Below are positions 1 to 12,067 of a stretch of DNA of 64,000 bases, piece after piece. The DNA is from Kwoniella bestiolae CBS 10118 (taxonomy: Eukaryota; Basidiomycota; Tremellomycetes; Tremellales; Cryptococcaceae). The stretch covers positions 186,001-250,000 of the forward strand of contig NC_089242.1 of the NCBI RefSeq assembly GCF_000512585.2, given 5' to 3'. How positions within the stretch are numbered: the first letter of the stretch is position 1; each line of letters begins with the position of its first letter. Made by a program: the position numbers and the translations under genes. The notes under the pieces are model-generated. The model made no database searches. It was not told the origin of the DNA and saw nothing but the letters and a program-made list of their open reading frames with translations.

Positions 1-144
1 CGACGACGATCCAAGGACAGGGGTTATAGCGAGCCGTACGCTGGTAATGGCGGGTATGTAGGGAACCAAGCTCCGATGATGGCTCAGAATGGGGGGTATA
101 CCGCGGCGCCTAAGAGACATTTCTGGCAGAGGAAGAGGTATTAG
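1..144 (+). CDS. 3' end of an unknown protein gene (partial)
   Basis: Frame 1 is open from the window edge and ends at TAG 142-144, giving 47 residues of a C-terminus. The tail is rich in Gly, Tyr, Asn and basic residues and ends in HFWQRKRY. Basic, low-complexity C-terminal tails of this sort occur on fungal membrane proteins, but the diagnostic part of the gene lies outside the window, so no function is assigned. The call rests only on an open frame with coding-like composition running in from the edge. Confidence 0.5.
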   Translation, partial: RRRSKDRGYSEPYAGNGGYVGNQAPMMAQNGGYTAAPKRHFWQRKRY

Positions 145-954
145 AGGTCTGAGATTGGACGGTGGCTTGATGCCCATATAATCGAACCTATTGTCTATAG
201 TTCATAGTCATAGATACACGTCAGACACATGTAGCGATTAACAGTCCATGTTGGTGTATACCAGATAAACCGAGATGGATCTTTTATCCGGAATGACAGA
301 GTAGGCCATCTCACTTTCGGAAGCATGCCTTATCCGCGTGAAAAATCATTTTCTCCCATACCCAGATTTTAACCCATATCCTATACAGCCATATTGACGG
401 AGCGCTTTTATCTTAAATGGCCATATTTAGATGGCCTCGGACAAGGGGTAATTCCACAACGCTGAGAGAGAGAAACTGCTGTGCTTACGCAACGGATCGG
501 TTGGCTGCTCGTAGTCAAGTCAACGATGAAGTACAACGAACGATCAACATCGTCCTTGTTGATTTACCTTCCCTTTCACCTTATCGTAAATCCACTAACC
601 ACTGAGGATCAAAACCTCAATCCAGATTATTCTCTCTTCTCATTTCACTCATCAACTTTTGCAGTCAGGGGGACACCTTGCACTGAGCATCGTTCATGTA
701 AGACCCACCCGAGGCCATTTCACAAGATGCATTGGCTCTGTGCACTGATCATACTGCCACCAGTCGGCGAATGCGCATAAGTCTGGAACGCATTGTTCGT
801 GGGAAGAACACGAACCTCTTTTTTTTGCATTTCTAATTTGGATTGGTCTGATTGTACGATGAATGCAAAGATGATCGTTACTCGATGTTCCATGAATGTA
901 AATCAAGGCAATATCATTTGTCACAGTAGAACCATTTTCAACTAGAATTTCAAG
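145..954. other. intergenic region
   Basis: This 810-bp stretch separates the partial gene from the next start codon. It holds only short overlapping ORFs on both strands without splice-supported continuation. It presumably contains the 3' UTR of the upstream gene and the promoter of the F-box-like gene. No RNA gene or repeat was recognised. Confidence 0.5.
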
Positions 955-2503
955 ATGCCGAACCCACACTCCGCTTCACCGCACATCGCACTTCACAACG
1001 ATGTCCGCGCACCTATTCATCCTTACACCCCTCCCTGCTTCGAGATTGACGATCTTGATCAGCTCGGACCCGTCCATACCCTCATCCTCCACCACTACCA
1101 ATATGTCGACCCAATCACTCTCCTTCGCGTATCGAGAAAACACTACAACGCACTCATTCCACTCGTCTACCGGAAGGTCCTGCTTGACTCGCGCATGGTA
1201 GACAAATTCTTCTATGGGATGCTGGACACCAAAAGCGACCGCTTCACAAGGGGTGAAGGGAAACTACATGCAATTAAGCAAATCAAGATCTTACAAATAT
1301 TCGATACCAAATCTGCGTTGGTCTTCTTAGAAGAATGTAAGAAGTTCGGTAGAGCGAGATCTCCCTTGAAAGGTGTCTCCCCCTTTGAGAATGTCATTCA
1401 TCTTCGGATCGATCAGAGCGTTCTCAAAGGATATATGATCGCTCAGCTGGGGATGGGATCGGAAGATTTCGATTCATACTATTCAGAACGGTCTGGTCCT
1501 GCCTTTGCAGCGTTTGAAGATGATAAAGATGATTCGATCCCCAATGGTCCTTTTGTCAATACCATAATCAAGTATGTTGGGAACATCAAGACTTTCTGTA
1601 TAGACTATGGATACGGATATGATTGGGAGCATACCCCCCTCGGTGGCGAGGTTGCGAAAATCAGTTCTCATCTCTTACGTTCCCTTATCAAGAAATCACC
1701 TCATCTCAAGACGATCGTCGTGCATGCGGATACGAAGGATATACACGAGTACTGTAAATTAGATTTCTTCAATTTACCCGAAGACCTGCGTAACAGCATA
1801 AAGGTACAATTCCAATTGATAGAGTTTGAAGAGAAGGATGAAGCAGGTCGTAACGTCTTGAAATGGAAGATGTACGATGTTTGGAGGTTGTACGATGATT
1901 TGTGGATGTTCAACACCAAAAGACAACAATTTAGTTTTATGATGAAGCATTTCACAAGGGAAACGATCATGAGGAATCTGAAGAAGGCTGAGAAGATGCA
2001 GGATCAAATCCCGTACAGGAATCTCCTCACGGACTTTGGGAGGGTCGCTGAATATACGGAAAGGAGGGTAAAGAGGTTTGAAGACTTTAGGAAGTGTTGG
2101 AAGTTCCCTTCTGCCTCTGATGCGGGTCGTGGTGAGGATGATCTTTCGTGTGGATGTGGTGAAGGGATGTTTCACAGAGAAGCTGCGGACAATCACTGGA
2201 GGTGGAAGAAGCCTAAATGGGCTAGACCAAGTTTCACGGTAAGTACTTGTCTCACATGTTGCACTTTTACCAGTAAATTGTATTGGTTAATATATACTGA
2301 TGTGGAACTCTCGTTAGGTGCCAGAACAGGTGAATGATTTACATGATTCGGATTCCGATTCCGGATCGGATTTGGAAGGATGGGCTCATGAGATGGGAGG
2401 GTGGGATGGGGCGGAAGAGTTTGAGGGTTCAAGTGACGAGGATGATTTGGATGGTCATTCTTACACCAGTGATATTAACGATGAGCTGAGATTTCGATTT
2501 TAA
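955..2503 (+). CDS. F-box-like family protein, 489 aa
   Basis: Two exons, 955-2238 and 2318-2503, flank a 79-nt intron (GTAAGT donor, ACTGA branch, TTAG acceptor). The N-terminal part has the pattern of fungal F-box-like proteins: PVHTLILHHYQ, then LLRVSRKHYNALIPLVYRKV, in which a short helix pair ends in a conserved L-P-x-x-Y-R block. The rest is a leucine-patterned domain without catalytic motifs, and the C-terminus is an acidic Asp/Ser/Glu tail in exon 2. Related N-termini occur at 11.8-12.1 kb and 16.6-16.8 kb, so this is the best preserved member of a local family. Substrate adaptor function is only an inference from the F-box-like start. Confidence 0.8.
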
Positions 2504-2730
2504 GCAGTTTGAGGGCTAGAGGTGTTGTAGATCAACATCAACATCGCTGGACTTTTTATGCTATTGTGTGTGACTTGACTGAAATCGTGCTGTACCGCAC
2601 ATCAATTGTATACATAGTTTTACAACCTGTTGCGTTAAATCATCCTAATTGCTACACCCGAACCCATAATCCTGATGATCTTCACAAATCAGATTACACT
2701 TGGCTTCCCCACTCCTTCATCATTCTCCGC

Positions 2731-5183
2731 CTAGGTATCATGGTCCAGCTCACCCAGACTATCCAGCACGATCTTTCCAACAGACCAATAAGACCTCTTC
2801 TCGAAGATCCCTTTAATCCAATCTAACATCTGATCCGAGTCTGACAGCCCCAGCGTATCCAGCGGATCGTTGTTCCCCGATAAAACCTGTTGATAAGCTA
2901 TCAGAACAGCTTTGAAAGAGTATATCGCAATCCACGGCGCTTCCATCGTGACGTCTTGGGTTTTGTCAAGGTAGAGCAGGAACCACCGTAAGTGATGGTC
3001 TACCGTGGCTGCTACGCTGGATGAGGAGAATGTTATGGCTGAATTACTGAGACGTGCACTGTATTGACCGGTGATGCAAGTCAGTATGATATCGTGAACG
3101 AGGGATGGTGTATGTGGACACTTACACTGCAGCTAGAGCGGCTTCCAGGTTGATCTCGACCACTCCGTTCGTATGAGATGGCGACCATAGCAGTAGATCT
3201 ATCATGGCTATATGCCAGGTAGCTTTCATCAGAATGAACAACGGTGAAGTATCATCTTCTTTCTGAATGATCGATTCGAAGGCGACCAGTGATGCGTACA
3301 GCGTCTATATTCTCGGTCTTATCAGCATACTATCATGCCTATATAGGCTTTCACTCACCTCGAACCTTTCGATTGGCACTTTACCCGTAACAGTTGACCA
3401 ACCCGACATCTCCCTTACACCACTAAGCATATATAGTATCAGGGCCAAACACCCATACGTATCCAGACATGACACCTTCTCCGCCGCGTCTGGACTAAGG
3501 CAGATCCTTATGGCGTTCAGATATCTAGTAGGATTCTGCATCTGATCGTTTACCAATCCGTAGAATGCCCATTCCGCGGCTGAGTCGACAGTCCAAGCTG
3601 CTTCGGGACACGGCAAGTCCAACTTGATCTCGAGATGGGATATACCCCGTGGGACGGATAGAGTGTGATACCATAATGTGTCGAGATGGTATGCTGCGTA
3701 GAGGGTACTACGATAGTTGTACGCTATGGCGTTAATATCTGTGGTTGCTGATGATGTATGATAGAGGATTTGAGCTTACCGCTTATGGCTCTCAGCCTTG
3801 ATAAACTGTCTCCATAACGCGTTGAGATCTCCCTTATCCACCTGTTGAGGGGGATATGGATCGCCCAATCCACCGACTCGAGCCAGCTATCAGATTCCAC
3901 CCTGAGTTAGCTCGTCCAGGATGGCAACGGGGTGATCGATCAAAACGTCACTCACCTCAGTCAACCTATGATGAAATCTCAATCCCCAGGAACTCTCCGA
4001 GCCCCTCGCGAAGCACAGCGCGTGAACCTCCAACATCAGATACGCCTGAATCATGAACAGCTTCAATCCACCCCTACTATCATCCTCGTTCTGCTCCACC
4101 GCATCCAGCAACCTTAGACTCCTATAGAAGCAGTATTTCGCCAATTTATGTCCGCTTTCCTCAACCGCCTCGGTAGGTGAAGAAGGGGTGGGCTGGATGA
4201 ACTGCAAGCTGACGCATAACATCGCCATCAACAGGTACTCTGGTGTGGTTGCTATCTGGAAGGTCGGCTGATGGATGAAGGGGAAGAATCCAGCTATCTT
4301 CTCGAAGTAGAGGGATATACCCCTTTCGATCGTAGATTGCGATAGTAATATCTCGGTGTTGAATGATGTGGGAGGGGATGGGCGGGGGCCGACGGTACTT
4401 GGTCGACGATCGTATGTGAAGTCTGGGGATAGACCACCTAGAATTGTTCTTTATGGTCAGATCGGTTATCACAGAGGACAGCATGATGACAGATAGCTTA
4501 CTTAGATTGATACCACTGTTGGCTGCATTTGCCGTCGCTTCTGATAACCTGGAAGTCAAGAGCGACTCTATATCGAAAGAGGGCGGAACTTGATACGCCT
4601 TTTCCGAGTTTGGCTTCTCAACGTGCCCTGAAGTGCTCGCGCTGAAGCCAGATTCTAGTGTGTTGAAGTCAAAGCTGAACGGCTGCGCGGGATGATGAAA
4701 TCCCCCGTTGAAGTCATCGCTACTGGCCGATGGTAGAGGTACGTTGCTGTGGGTTATGGGTGTCGGGGTGATTTCTATATTGACATTACTACTGGACTTC
4801 TTGGACGGTAGGGGACTAGGAGCGAATTCGGGATGCTGTTTCCTTATGTGTCTTCTGCGCAGGTCACTCCGTGCGAAGACCTTGTTACAATGGGTACAGG
4901 CGTACTTGACCTCCTCGTCGGGTTTACGATGTCGATGTGCATGTCGTTTGAGGTTCTCCTAAATGCGTTCTTCGAATCAGCCTCGGAACCTCTGCGCCCG
5001 TATGACTTCAGCTGCAGTTGGATGCATACTCACATGTCTGGTGAACCTCCTCAAACAGACTGTACACTGAAAGGGATGTAGCGGTGTGGGTGGTTGAGGT
5101 GATATCTGAGCCTGAGCAGCTATGGGTGATACCTGCTGCTGTTGTTGTTGGATGGGTGACAGGCTTGAGCTTGCTTCAGCCAT
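2731..5183 (-). CDS. C2H2 zinc-finger transcription factor with fungal-specific TF domain, 683 aa
   Basis: Seven exons on the minus strand (5034-5183, 4502-4958, 3956-4437, 3780-3886, 3359-3707, 3126-3304, 2731-3058) give one 684-codon frame. After a Gln-rich start, two tandem C2H2 fingers are visible: C40, C43, H56, H60 and C71, C74, H87, H92, followed by a basic linker. From about residue 205 comes the fungal_trans (PF04082-like) regulatory domain, marked by YFEKIAGFFPFIHQPTF and by KRTLYAAYHLDTLWYH across the fourth intron. The architecture is that of fungal C2H2 activators or repressors; target genes cannot be told from sequence. The KRTLY junction fixes the acceptor at 3708, because nearer AGs break the frame. 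Confidence 0.93.
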
Positions 5184-6044
5184 GGTGCAAAGGACCTATC
5201 GAGTGTTGCAGCGGTGTTCTGTACCTGTACGATGCGATAGGATCACGATAATAACGATGGGAGGAGCTGCAAATACATACATACTGGGTGTGGACTTATC
5301 CTGATCTATCGAGGTGTGTCCTATCATGTTGTCCACTTTGCATTTCACCCAACGCCGCTATCTTGGTATCTTGGTAAATCCGAATAACTAGACCCAATTG
5401 GGTTATGGACCCTTATGTTGTCCTCCCGAGTTCCCATAAGTCAGATGATTTAACTCTAAAAAACTCCTCCCGGTGTAGCTCGGTCCGAGTTACCTCTTAT
5501 CTCATTCGCCCTGAATACCCTGAATCCTTCTGTCCATGACGGTGTGCTTATCGCATTGCTGCCTGCCGATGGATTGCGAGCATTTGCAGGACTTCTGAGG
5601 TAACACTCGTGATTTGAACTGTAGATTTAGGGGTGGGAAGGGTGGAAATACAGTCTGATGTTGCGTACCTCTCAAACGATATAACCGATAATATTGCGAC
5701 AATATCAACAGACTTTGGTGCATGTACATATCAAATTCCTGAAGGGCACGCAATATGAGAGGTCTTACTGTATAGGCAAGACGTATTTCGACATAACCTC
5801 ACTCAAACATAGGGAGTGCTGGGCTCTATCTGACTTTCAACATTTTGATCATGGGCCAGAGATGCTGAAAACGATGATGTATAGGTGCTATCAGTTCTCT
5901 CAATGGGTACCTGAGCGTCACAAGGGGTCTCAGTCAATAAGCAGTCGAACGAAATGGACTGCCGAGATATGAATACGTGTGATTTCAGTTTTATGCATGT
6001 GGAATGTATGTACAAGACTTCTCAACTACCCCTACTCAGACTAA
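5184..6044. other. intergenic region
   Basis: The 861-bp gap lies between the start of the zinc-finger factor gene and the stop of the RidA gene, both on the minus strand. It should hold the transcription factor promoter and the RidA 3' UTR. Small ORFs in 5500-6000 have no splice or family support. Confidence 0.4.
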
Positions 6045-6544
6045 TTAAGCTTGAGCGATAGCTTCGATCTCAATGACAACTTCATCACCACCTGGGAGTT
6101 TGCCGACTTGCATGCATGATCTGGGAGGGGGTTTGTCACCGAAGAACTGGATTGGTTGGTTGTCAGTTGGACGTCTCAGGCAATAGTAGATGCTATGGTG
6201 CAGTACTCACTTTGATGTAGACTTCGTTCATGGCGTTGAAGTCGTTCATGTCCTTAAGCCATACGTTGACCTTGACGAACTTCTCGGGACCGGATCCACC
6301 GATGGCGGCAACCTTGGCCAAGTTGGTCAAAGAGGTTTGCTATAGAGCGAAACATGTACTCGTATCAGTATAACGAGCCCTAGAGTGACAAATATGAATG
6401 GCGGGATTAACTCACAGTAGCAGTCTTGATGTCACCCTTAGCGGTCTGACCAGCAAGGAAGATGATAGGTCCGGAAGCCTTGATGGCAGGGACGTTCCAT
6501 GGCTTAGGGGGGAACTCGTCGTTTTGTAATCGTTCGATGGACAT
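6045..6544 (-). CDS. MMF1: RidA/YjgF/Mmf1-family enamine/imine deaminase, 119 aa
   Basis: Exons 6416-6544, 6211-6339 and 6045-6146 join in phase to a 119-residue protein, the usual size of the family. Landmarks are FLAGQTA near the N-terminus, VNVWLKDMNDFNAMNEVY in the middle, and the signature PPPRSCMQVGKLPGG with the conserved Arg, ending in VVIEIEAIA. RidA proteins hydrolyse reactive 2-aminoacrylate and related imines made by PLP enzymes; yeast has a cytosolic and a mitochondrial copy. No clear presequence is seen, so cytosolic location is as likely as mitochondrial. The gene is divergent from an Fe(II) oxygenase gene. Confidence 0.95.
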
Positions 6545-7256
6545 TTTGTTTAAGTGGTTTTTGCTTGGGCTGATTGATAAAGACAAGAGACAAGTAGACG
6601 TTGAGAACTTTGTTGATGAAAGAACAAGAACGTTCTACATCTTGTGGTAATGCATGATATATATACCTTGAAGAAGATTATGTGGACCTACCGATAAAAT
6701 GGGTATTCGGGAGAGCACCTTCGGATGTTGGGAGGACAATCGAGGAGCTCCTCCCTAAATGAGGACAATAGGGGAAATAACGTAAGGCGTCACGAGACGA
6801 TAAGAGACCGACTGTAACCTTTGGGATTTTGGCCCGAGTCCGGTTATGTTATCGAGACCTCGCGTGTTTGTCTACTTTAGTTAGTGACGCATAGGTTGTC
6901 AAGCCTTTATACCCTCCACCAGTCATGGGCCAAGTGACTTTATCGGTCATCCGCGAACACGAAGTGGCATTCATCACACCGACATATAGATAAACATGCA
7001 TGATAGATGGAGTCCCGAGATACCTAGAGCTCCACATGGAAGTACATCGACAACGCAAGCCATCATTCTCACGGCTATTCGTATCTATCAAGTCCACCAG
7101 TACAGTATACCACGGTGCTCATGTGATATGTCTCTTGGCGATGTCGACGTGCATGGTATATAAGAAATACGAAGGAATGTCGTAAACTCCGCATTACACC
7201 TCTTCCCACATCCCGATAAGCTATATCGCCCAACACAACAGAACTAGATCTACACA
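6545..7256. promoter_or_regulatory. divergent intergenic promoter region (RidA / 2OG oxygenase)
   Basis: This 712-bp region lies between two start codons pointing away from each other, so it must contain both promoters. AT-rich TATA-like strings lie close to both ends (atatatata near 6657, gtatataag near 7155). Short ORFs inside are not supported by splicing or homology. Confidence 0.45.
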
Positions 7257-8842
7257 ATGGTCAAATCAGAACCTTTCAACCCTCCTTCAGCCAACGCTCC
7301 CGGTAAACCCCAAATCGCAGATTGGGTCCCCCCACCAGCCACGAAGGAGACACACAACTTTGCGAAGCTCACTTCCCTCGATTTGTCCTTGCTTGACTCT
7401 GATGATCCTGCTGTGGTACAGGACTTGATCGAGCAAGTTAAGAGGGCGATAAGGGAAGATGGGTTCTTGTTCTTGGAGAACTACGGTGTATCACTTGAAC
7501 AGGTGAGCGAAGCTTCTATATTCATTATGGAAGAATTGTCGGATCTAACGATTGTAATATGAAATAAAAGCTGCAAAGACAATTCTCCATCGCCAATCAC
7601 TTGCACACTCACTTATCTGATGAGGATAAGGAACGACTCTTGTTCCATCCCGATACGGGTCTTTGGGCCGGGTACAAACACCCATACGGCTTCAGCGTGA
7701 GTATTTTGCCACTTCTTCTGTTATATACAGGGATCCTATAAGCTGACTGTGTATATATCCTTTCATCCCAATAGAGACACAGAGGAGCATGGGACGGTAT
7801 TGAGCAGTTCAATTGGTACAAGAAACAATGGGAGAACTGGGACCTCGTACCTAAATGTGTGCTACCATTCATGGATGAGATCGAGGCTTTCTCCAACGTG
7901 AGTCGACCTCCGTTTACCTTACCCTATTCCTGGTCGAGGGTCTCAACGTATTACGAGGGATGATCACTGATTCGATGGATATGAACAGTACCTAAGTTAC
8001 TCAGTCAACAAACGACTCCTCACCCTCTTCTCGCGAGTCCTCGAGCTCCCCTACGACGACTGGTTATTCGATAACGTCCAATCCAAAGGTTCTCCTTCGG
8101 GTGAAGGATACTTCCGACACGCCATCTTCAGACCAGTCGATGAAAATACTGATAAATCCTCCAGGGGAGTGAGGATGCAAGGTCACACAGATTACGGTAC
8201 CACCACTTTACTCTTCTCGGTCCCCATCTCCTGTCTTCAAATCTACGGTAAAGACGAGGAATGGCATTATGTACCGTACCAGCCCGGTGCGTTGGTGATT
8301 AATATCGGAGAGTTGCTTGAGATCCTTTCGGGGGGTCATTTCAAGGCTACATTGCATAAGGTCAATCGACCTCCAGCCGATCAGATGACTTTTGAGAGGC
8401 TGTCGATTGTACAGTTTAATTCTGGTATTGGGGATTTGAGATTACAGCCTATCAAAGGTGAGTCCTCTAGGCTCCATCCATCTCACGTATACTGGAGAGT
8501 ATGTGCTGATGGTGAACCTTGCTGTACGCAGAATCTGGCTTGATCCAACGAGAAGGTACATTAGACTATCAAGGTGTATACCACGAGTTCAAGAGACTCG
8601 TCGATGCCGGTCTTCCCGTGAGTTACACCTCGTTGCGACTTTTCCAGAAGAGAGCGGAAGCTGATAGAAATGCACACTTGTAGATCCCCACCAACGGTCA
8701 ATGGCGAGAGATCCAGATCTCCCAGACCGTCGATCCGACCGATACGGAGCGAAACAAGGTTGGAAAAGATTTCGAGATCATCAATGGGAAAGTCTACCAG
8801 GTCAGAGAATTCCATGGTGTTAGGACTGTTCTTCCTGTATAA
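7257..8842 (+). CDS. 2-oxoglutarate/Fe(II)-dependent oxygenase (isopenicillin N synthase-like), 402 aa
   Basis: Six exons (7257-7502, 7571-7696, 7775-7897, 7989-8457, 8532-8617, 8684-8842) keep one frame of 403 codons. The C-terminal half has the jelly-roll iron centre: H231-T-D233 in GHTDYGTTTLLF, distal H288 in TLHKVNRP, and the 2-oxoglutarate-binding R302-x-S304 in ERLSIVQF. The N-terminal part has the DIOX_N-type sequence ending in EDGFLFLENYGVS. The family oxidises small molecules; fungal members act in secondary metabolism or catabolism. The substrate cannot be read from sequence. The gene stands alone, without a biosynthetic cluster around it. Confidence 0.93.
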
Positions 8843-9195
8843 GTGTATTCTCAGGTCGTGCTTGATCCCCTCTGAGGGAAGGTTGTAGGTATTCTAGGTA
8901 ATGAGTTGTCCAAGAGATGTTTTGTCCTTTGGTCTTATGCAGTCATTGTGTATTCTGTTCGACGTGCAGCATGTGGCAATTGCTTGGCAGACTTTTAGAC
9001 TGCACACGACAGCGCTACATGGCATGAAATGCATGGTACAATTTACTCTACAACGGGTACTAACAAATACGAACTAATGAAGTGTAGATACAACTCAACG
9101 CAAACTACGTGGTCATAGTGATTTCGAAAGATGATTTGATCGGTTTACTGTATCTACTCCTTCCTGCAACCTAAAGTATCATCTTCTTACCCCTT
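8843..9195. other. convergent 3' intergenic region
   Basis: A 353-bp gap between convergent stop codons. It should hold two 3' UTRs; no structure beyond short AT-rich stretches was recognised. Confidence 0.4.
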
Positions 9196-9799
9196 CTACT
9201 TCCTGCTCAACCGAGGAGCAGTACCGCGATCGATATCTGCAAAGTCCCTTTCACTGAAGGTTTCATCATTGATCGAGATGATAGGGTCCTCTGCAGGAGG
9301 AAGGGTTTAGATGAAAACAGAACCCATAGCATCAACAAAACCATCTCTTGTGTATTTCATACGGTGACAAACTTACGTTACGATTCGCCGTGACACAAAC
9401 ACCATTTGCAGCTCCCCTCAGGTCGTTCCCGGAACGATGATGAGGGACCGCATGGACCGTCTTACCTTCCTCGCCATACTCAGCATCGTAGTACTTCATC
9501 TCAATATCCCTGTTTTTTAGCTCGACAGTTTTGACCTTGAGTTTTTCTATCTCGCATTGCTGCTCGTAATTCGCTCTTCTCAAGATCCGATTGGTTCGTT
9601 CAAGATGGGTGTAAGCTTTCTCTTTTCGGAGAAGTTCGGCCTGCAGTTGTGAGGACGTTCTTTTGGAGGTGTTCTTTTCGAAGACTTCGGTCGATGCCGG
9701 TGGAGAGGCTGTGGGCTTCGTCTCGATAGCGGATGTTCTCTTTGATTGTCTGGGTGGGGTAGTCGTGGTAGACTGGAGAGAGATAAAGTCTGTGAGCAT
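9196..9799 (-). CDS. small coiled-coil protein of unknown function, about 171 aa
   Basis: The main exon is 9377-9799 if translation starts at ATG 9799; the last exon is 9196-9288 after a GTAAGT...CAG intron (the second AG of CAGAG keeps an acidic, coding-like C-terminus). Residues about 40-105 form a charged heptad-like coiled coil containing QLQAELLRKEKAYTHLER. The 5' end is uncertain: an alternative intron 9773-9836 (GTATGT...CTCCAG) would join the main exon to an open upstream stretch reaching about 10001 that has no start codon I can place. No domain or relative was recognised. Confidence 0.55.
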
Positions 9800-10976
9800 T
9801 ACTGTCGAAGTACGACATATATAGAATTATACATACTTGTTTTCTTTCAATTGCACAGGCCGTATTTATAGCTTGATCTGAAGGTTCGGACAGGTGATCT
9901 CGCTTGGTGGACTTCCAGGATCGGTGGTTGATTCGCAAGCGTATTCGAACCGGTTTGACAAACTCAGACTCCGATTCACGTGAATGTGGAGGTGAGCTTG
10001 CCTTGGTGGGGTATCAATGGTGAACAACCATCTTGGTCTTAGGGGTTGAAGAGAAACTAATAACGGTTTTAGCGCATGTGACACCTACAGTAGATCATGA
10101 CGAGAGAAGAGAAAAGAGCGGGACTAACCTGTATTATAATCAGTTATGTTCTCTTCGGTCGAGATCTCGAAGTCGAGCGGTTAGAAGTTGTGGTGTTGAG
10201 TTAGTAGAAGGTAGTGATGTTTTGTCAATGATGTTAGCATGGATCGAGTCGGGAGTGTTTCGTATCGGATATCGTTGGATCGTTAGTTTTGATAGCAGAC
10301 GATCGATACTGGGACTGGAGGTATATGTTTTAGTTGATATTTGTTGAATAAATTCAAATTCAGGATACGGGATAACATTCCACCCTTTATATACCTTTCT
10401 CAAAAAGATCAAAAGTTTAGTCACCAACATTAATTTGTTCTTGGTCGTACCGTAGGTTGGTGCCTGACAGCTGATTGATCGACATGACGTGGCTGTTTCA
10501 GATTTACAACAACTAATGCTTTCTTGTGCACTCGTACTGTATCGTAGAAGAGGCGACGCGAGCGGATGATGTCATTCTCAGCTGGAATGTGCGCAGCCTC
10601 GACAAGCTATCGATCATTGAAAGCGAGTCGAGTGAGACATCCTTTTTGAGGACCTGTGCGGTGACTAACTGACTGTACCAGTATATTATGATCGAGGTTT
10701 CTTCCCTTTTAGTTGACTTGGCACTGCTCTCCAAGAATGGGATGTACAATATACAACACGGGCAGTCAAGGATGTGCCAAGCTACTGTACCCATTGTTCC
10801 GTCGGCACAAATGGACAAGTCATCACAAGTCACATATCATAGAAATCACCTCAAACATATTCCACCGACTATCATCTTACCACTTACAATACAGGTTCTC
10901 AATCGAGGGAAATCAGACATAGACATCTAACGCTGTACATTCTAGTTCATATATCCCCAGTATCATCCTACCTAGC
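9800..10976. other. intergenic region, possibly 5' exon or leader of the coiled-coil gene
   Basis: The part up to 10001 is open in frame with the coiled-coil gene on the minus strand and may be coding or leader. Between 10001 and 10430 a GTTAGT donor (10128) and CT-rich, CAACAC-type minus-strand sequence suggest a spliced 5' UTR. From 10430 to 10976 nothing was recognised. Confidence 0.35.
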
Positions 10977-12067
10977 TCACTTCAACTTACAGCCACAGTC
11001 TCTATCCCTAATCTCCAACCTTTCCTTAAGAGTGTGGAACAGCTCAACGTCCTCCTCTCCAAGACCTTCGTGCAGACTTTCGATCGAAGATGGTAGCCAC
11101 GGTGAATGTGGAATAGAGTATCGTACAGGTATATAATCGATATCGTACTGTTCGCAAAGTGACTCGAAGTGATCCCACACTTCTTCAATCATAGCCGATT
11201 TGCTTGAGTCCTTGTTGGTGATCGTTGAGTCCTCAACATACAAGATGAGATCTGCATTATTGGTGATTCGATTGAGCTTCGATTGTACGTGTTGAAGCTT
11301 GGATGATTGGAGATGCACAATGATATGTTTGACGCAATCGAAATTTGCGAATTCCAGAAGCAAATTCTTCATACCTCGCTCCAAAGCCCAATCTTCGCTA
11401 TCCCCATCATCAGTTTCATCATCTTCTCCCCAACCGTCCTTCGACCAATCGTCCGGCCAGTCGATACAGATGGTATGAGGCTCCCTTCCAGCGAAGATAA
11501 TGTCCAGTAATTCGTCGATTCTATGATATGATATATCGGATGGATCCCATCCTTCCCTTTCATATACAAATACCTCGGCTAGAAGATGCACGATCTTCTT
11601 GCCTAGATGGAGCTGTTGGATATTGGGGAAAATATTTCTTTTAAGCAAATATGGGTTGTCGTCGCAGCATCCTCCATCGCAGAAATGGGTATCGCAGATG
11701 AATTGGACAGCACCGGATGGATTGGTGAAGCTGAGGAAACGAGTATGTGTCAAAGCGGTATCCTTCAGATCAGGTAGATCCTCATCCCAATATTCCTTGT
11801 TTCGGCTTCCTCCTCTTGCTCTATTAGATACCAATCTTCGAGTTCTATGTTGACTCCCCCAGTGATTGAATCGTAGTTGTTTCCGGTAATAGTGAGCCTT
11901 TCGTATATCTTGGGGATAAGTTCGTCATATACTTCACGACAAGTTTGAATGAGTGTGATAGGAACTTCTTTCTTGAGAATATCGAAGATGTGGTAATGGA
12001 CTGGATGGAGCTTTTGGAAGTCTGCTGGGATGATATCGAAGTTGTGGGAGGCTGTGTCGGACGACAT
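10977..12067 (-). CDS. F-box-like family protein, about 343 aa
   Basis: The N-terminus contains PVHYHIFDILKKEVPITLI and YDELIPKIYERLTI, the same pattern as the 955-2503 gene. The frame changes once. A 59-nt intron 11796-11854 would reconcile it, giving exons 11855-12067 and 10977-11795 in phase; it has a good CTAAT branch point but a weak GTCAAC donor, so a frameshift mutation is the alternative. The downstream part is collinear with the fragment at 14.0-14.8 kb (THTRFLSF versus SHTKYLTF, RNIFPNIQQLHL versus KDIFPNVTDIHL). Function unknown; the protein is acidic in the middle and ends in a Cys-Gly-Cys-Lys tail. Confidence 0.7.
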
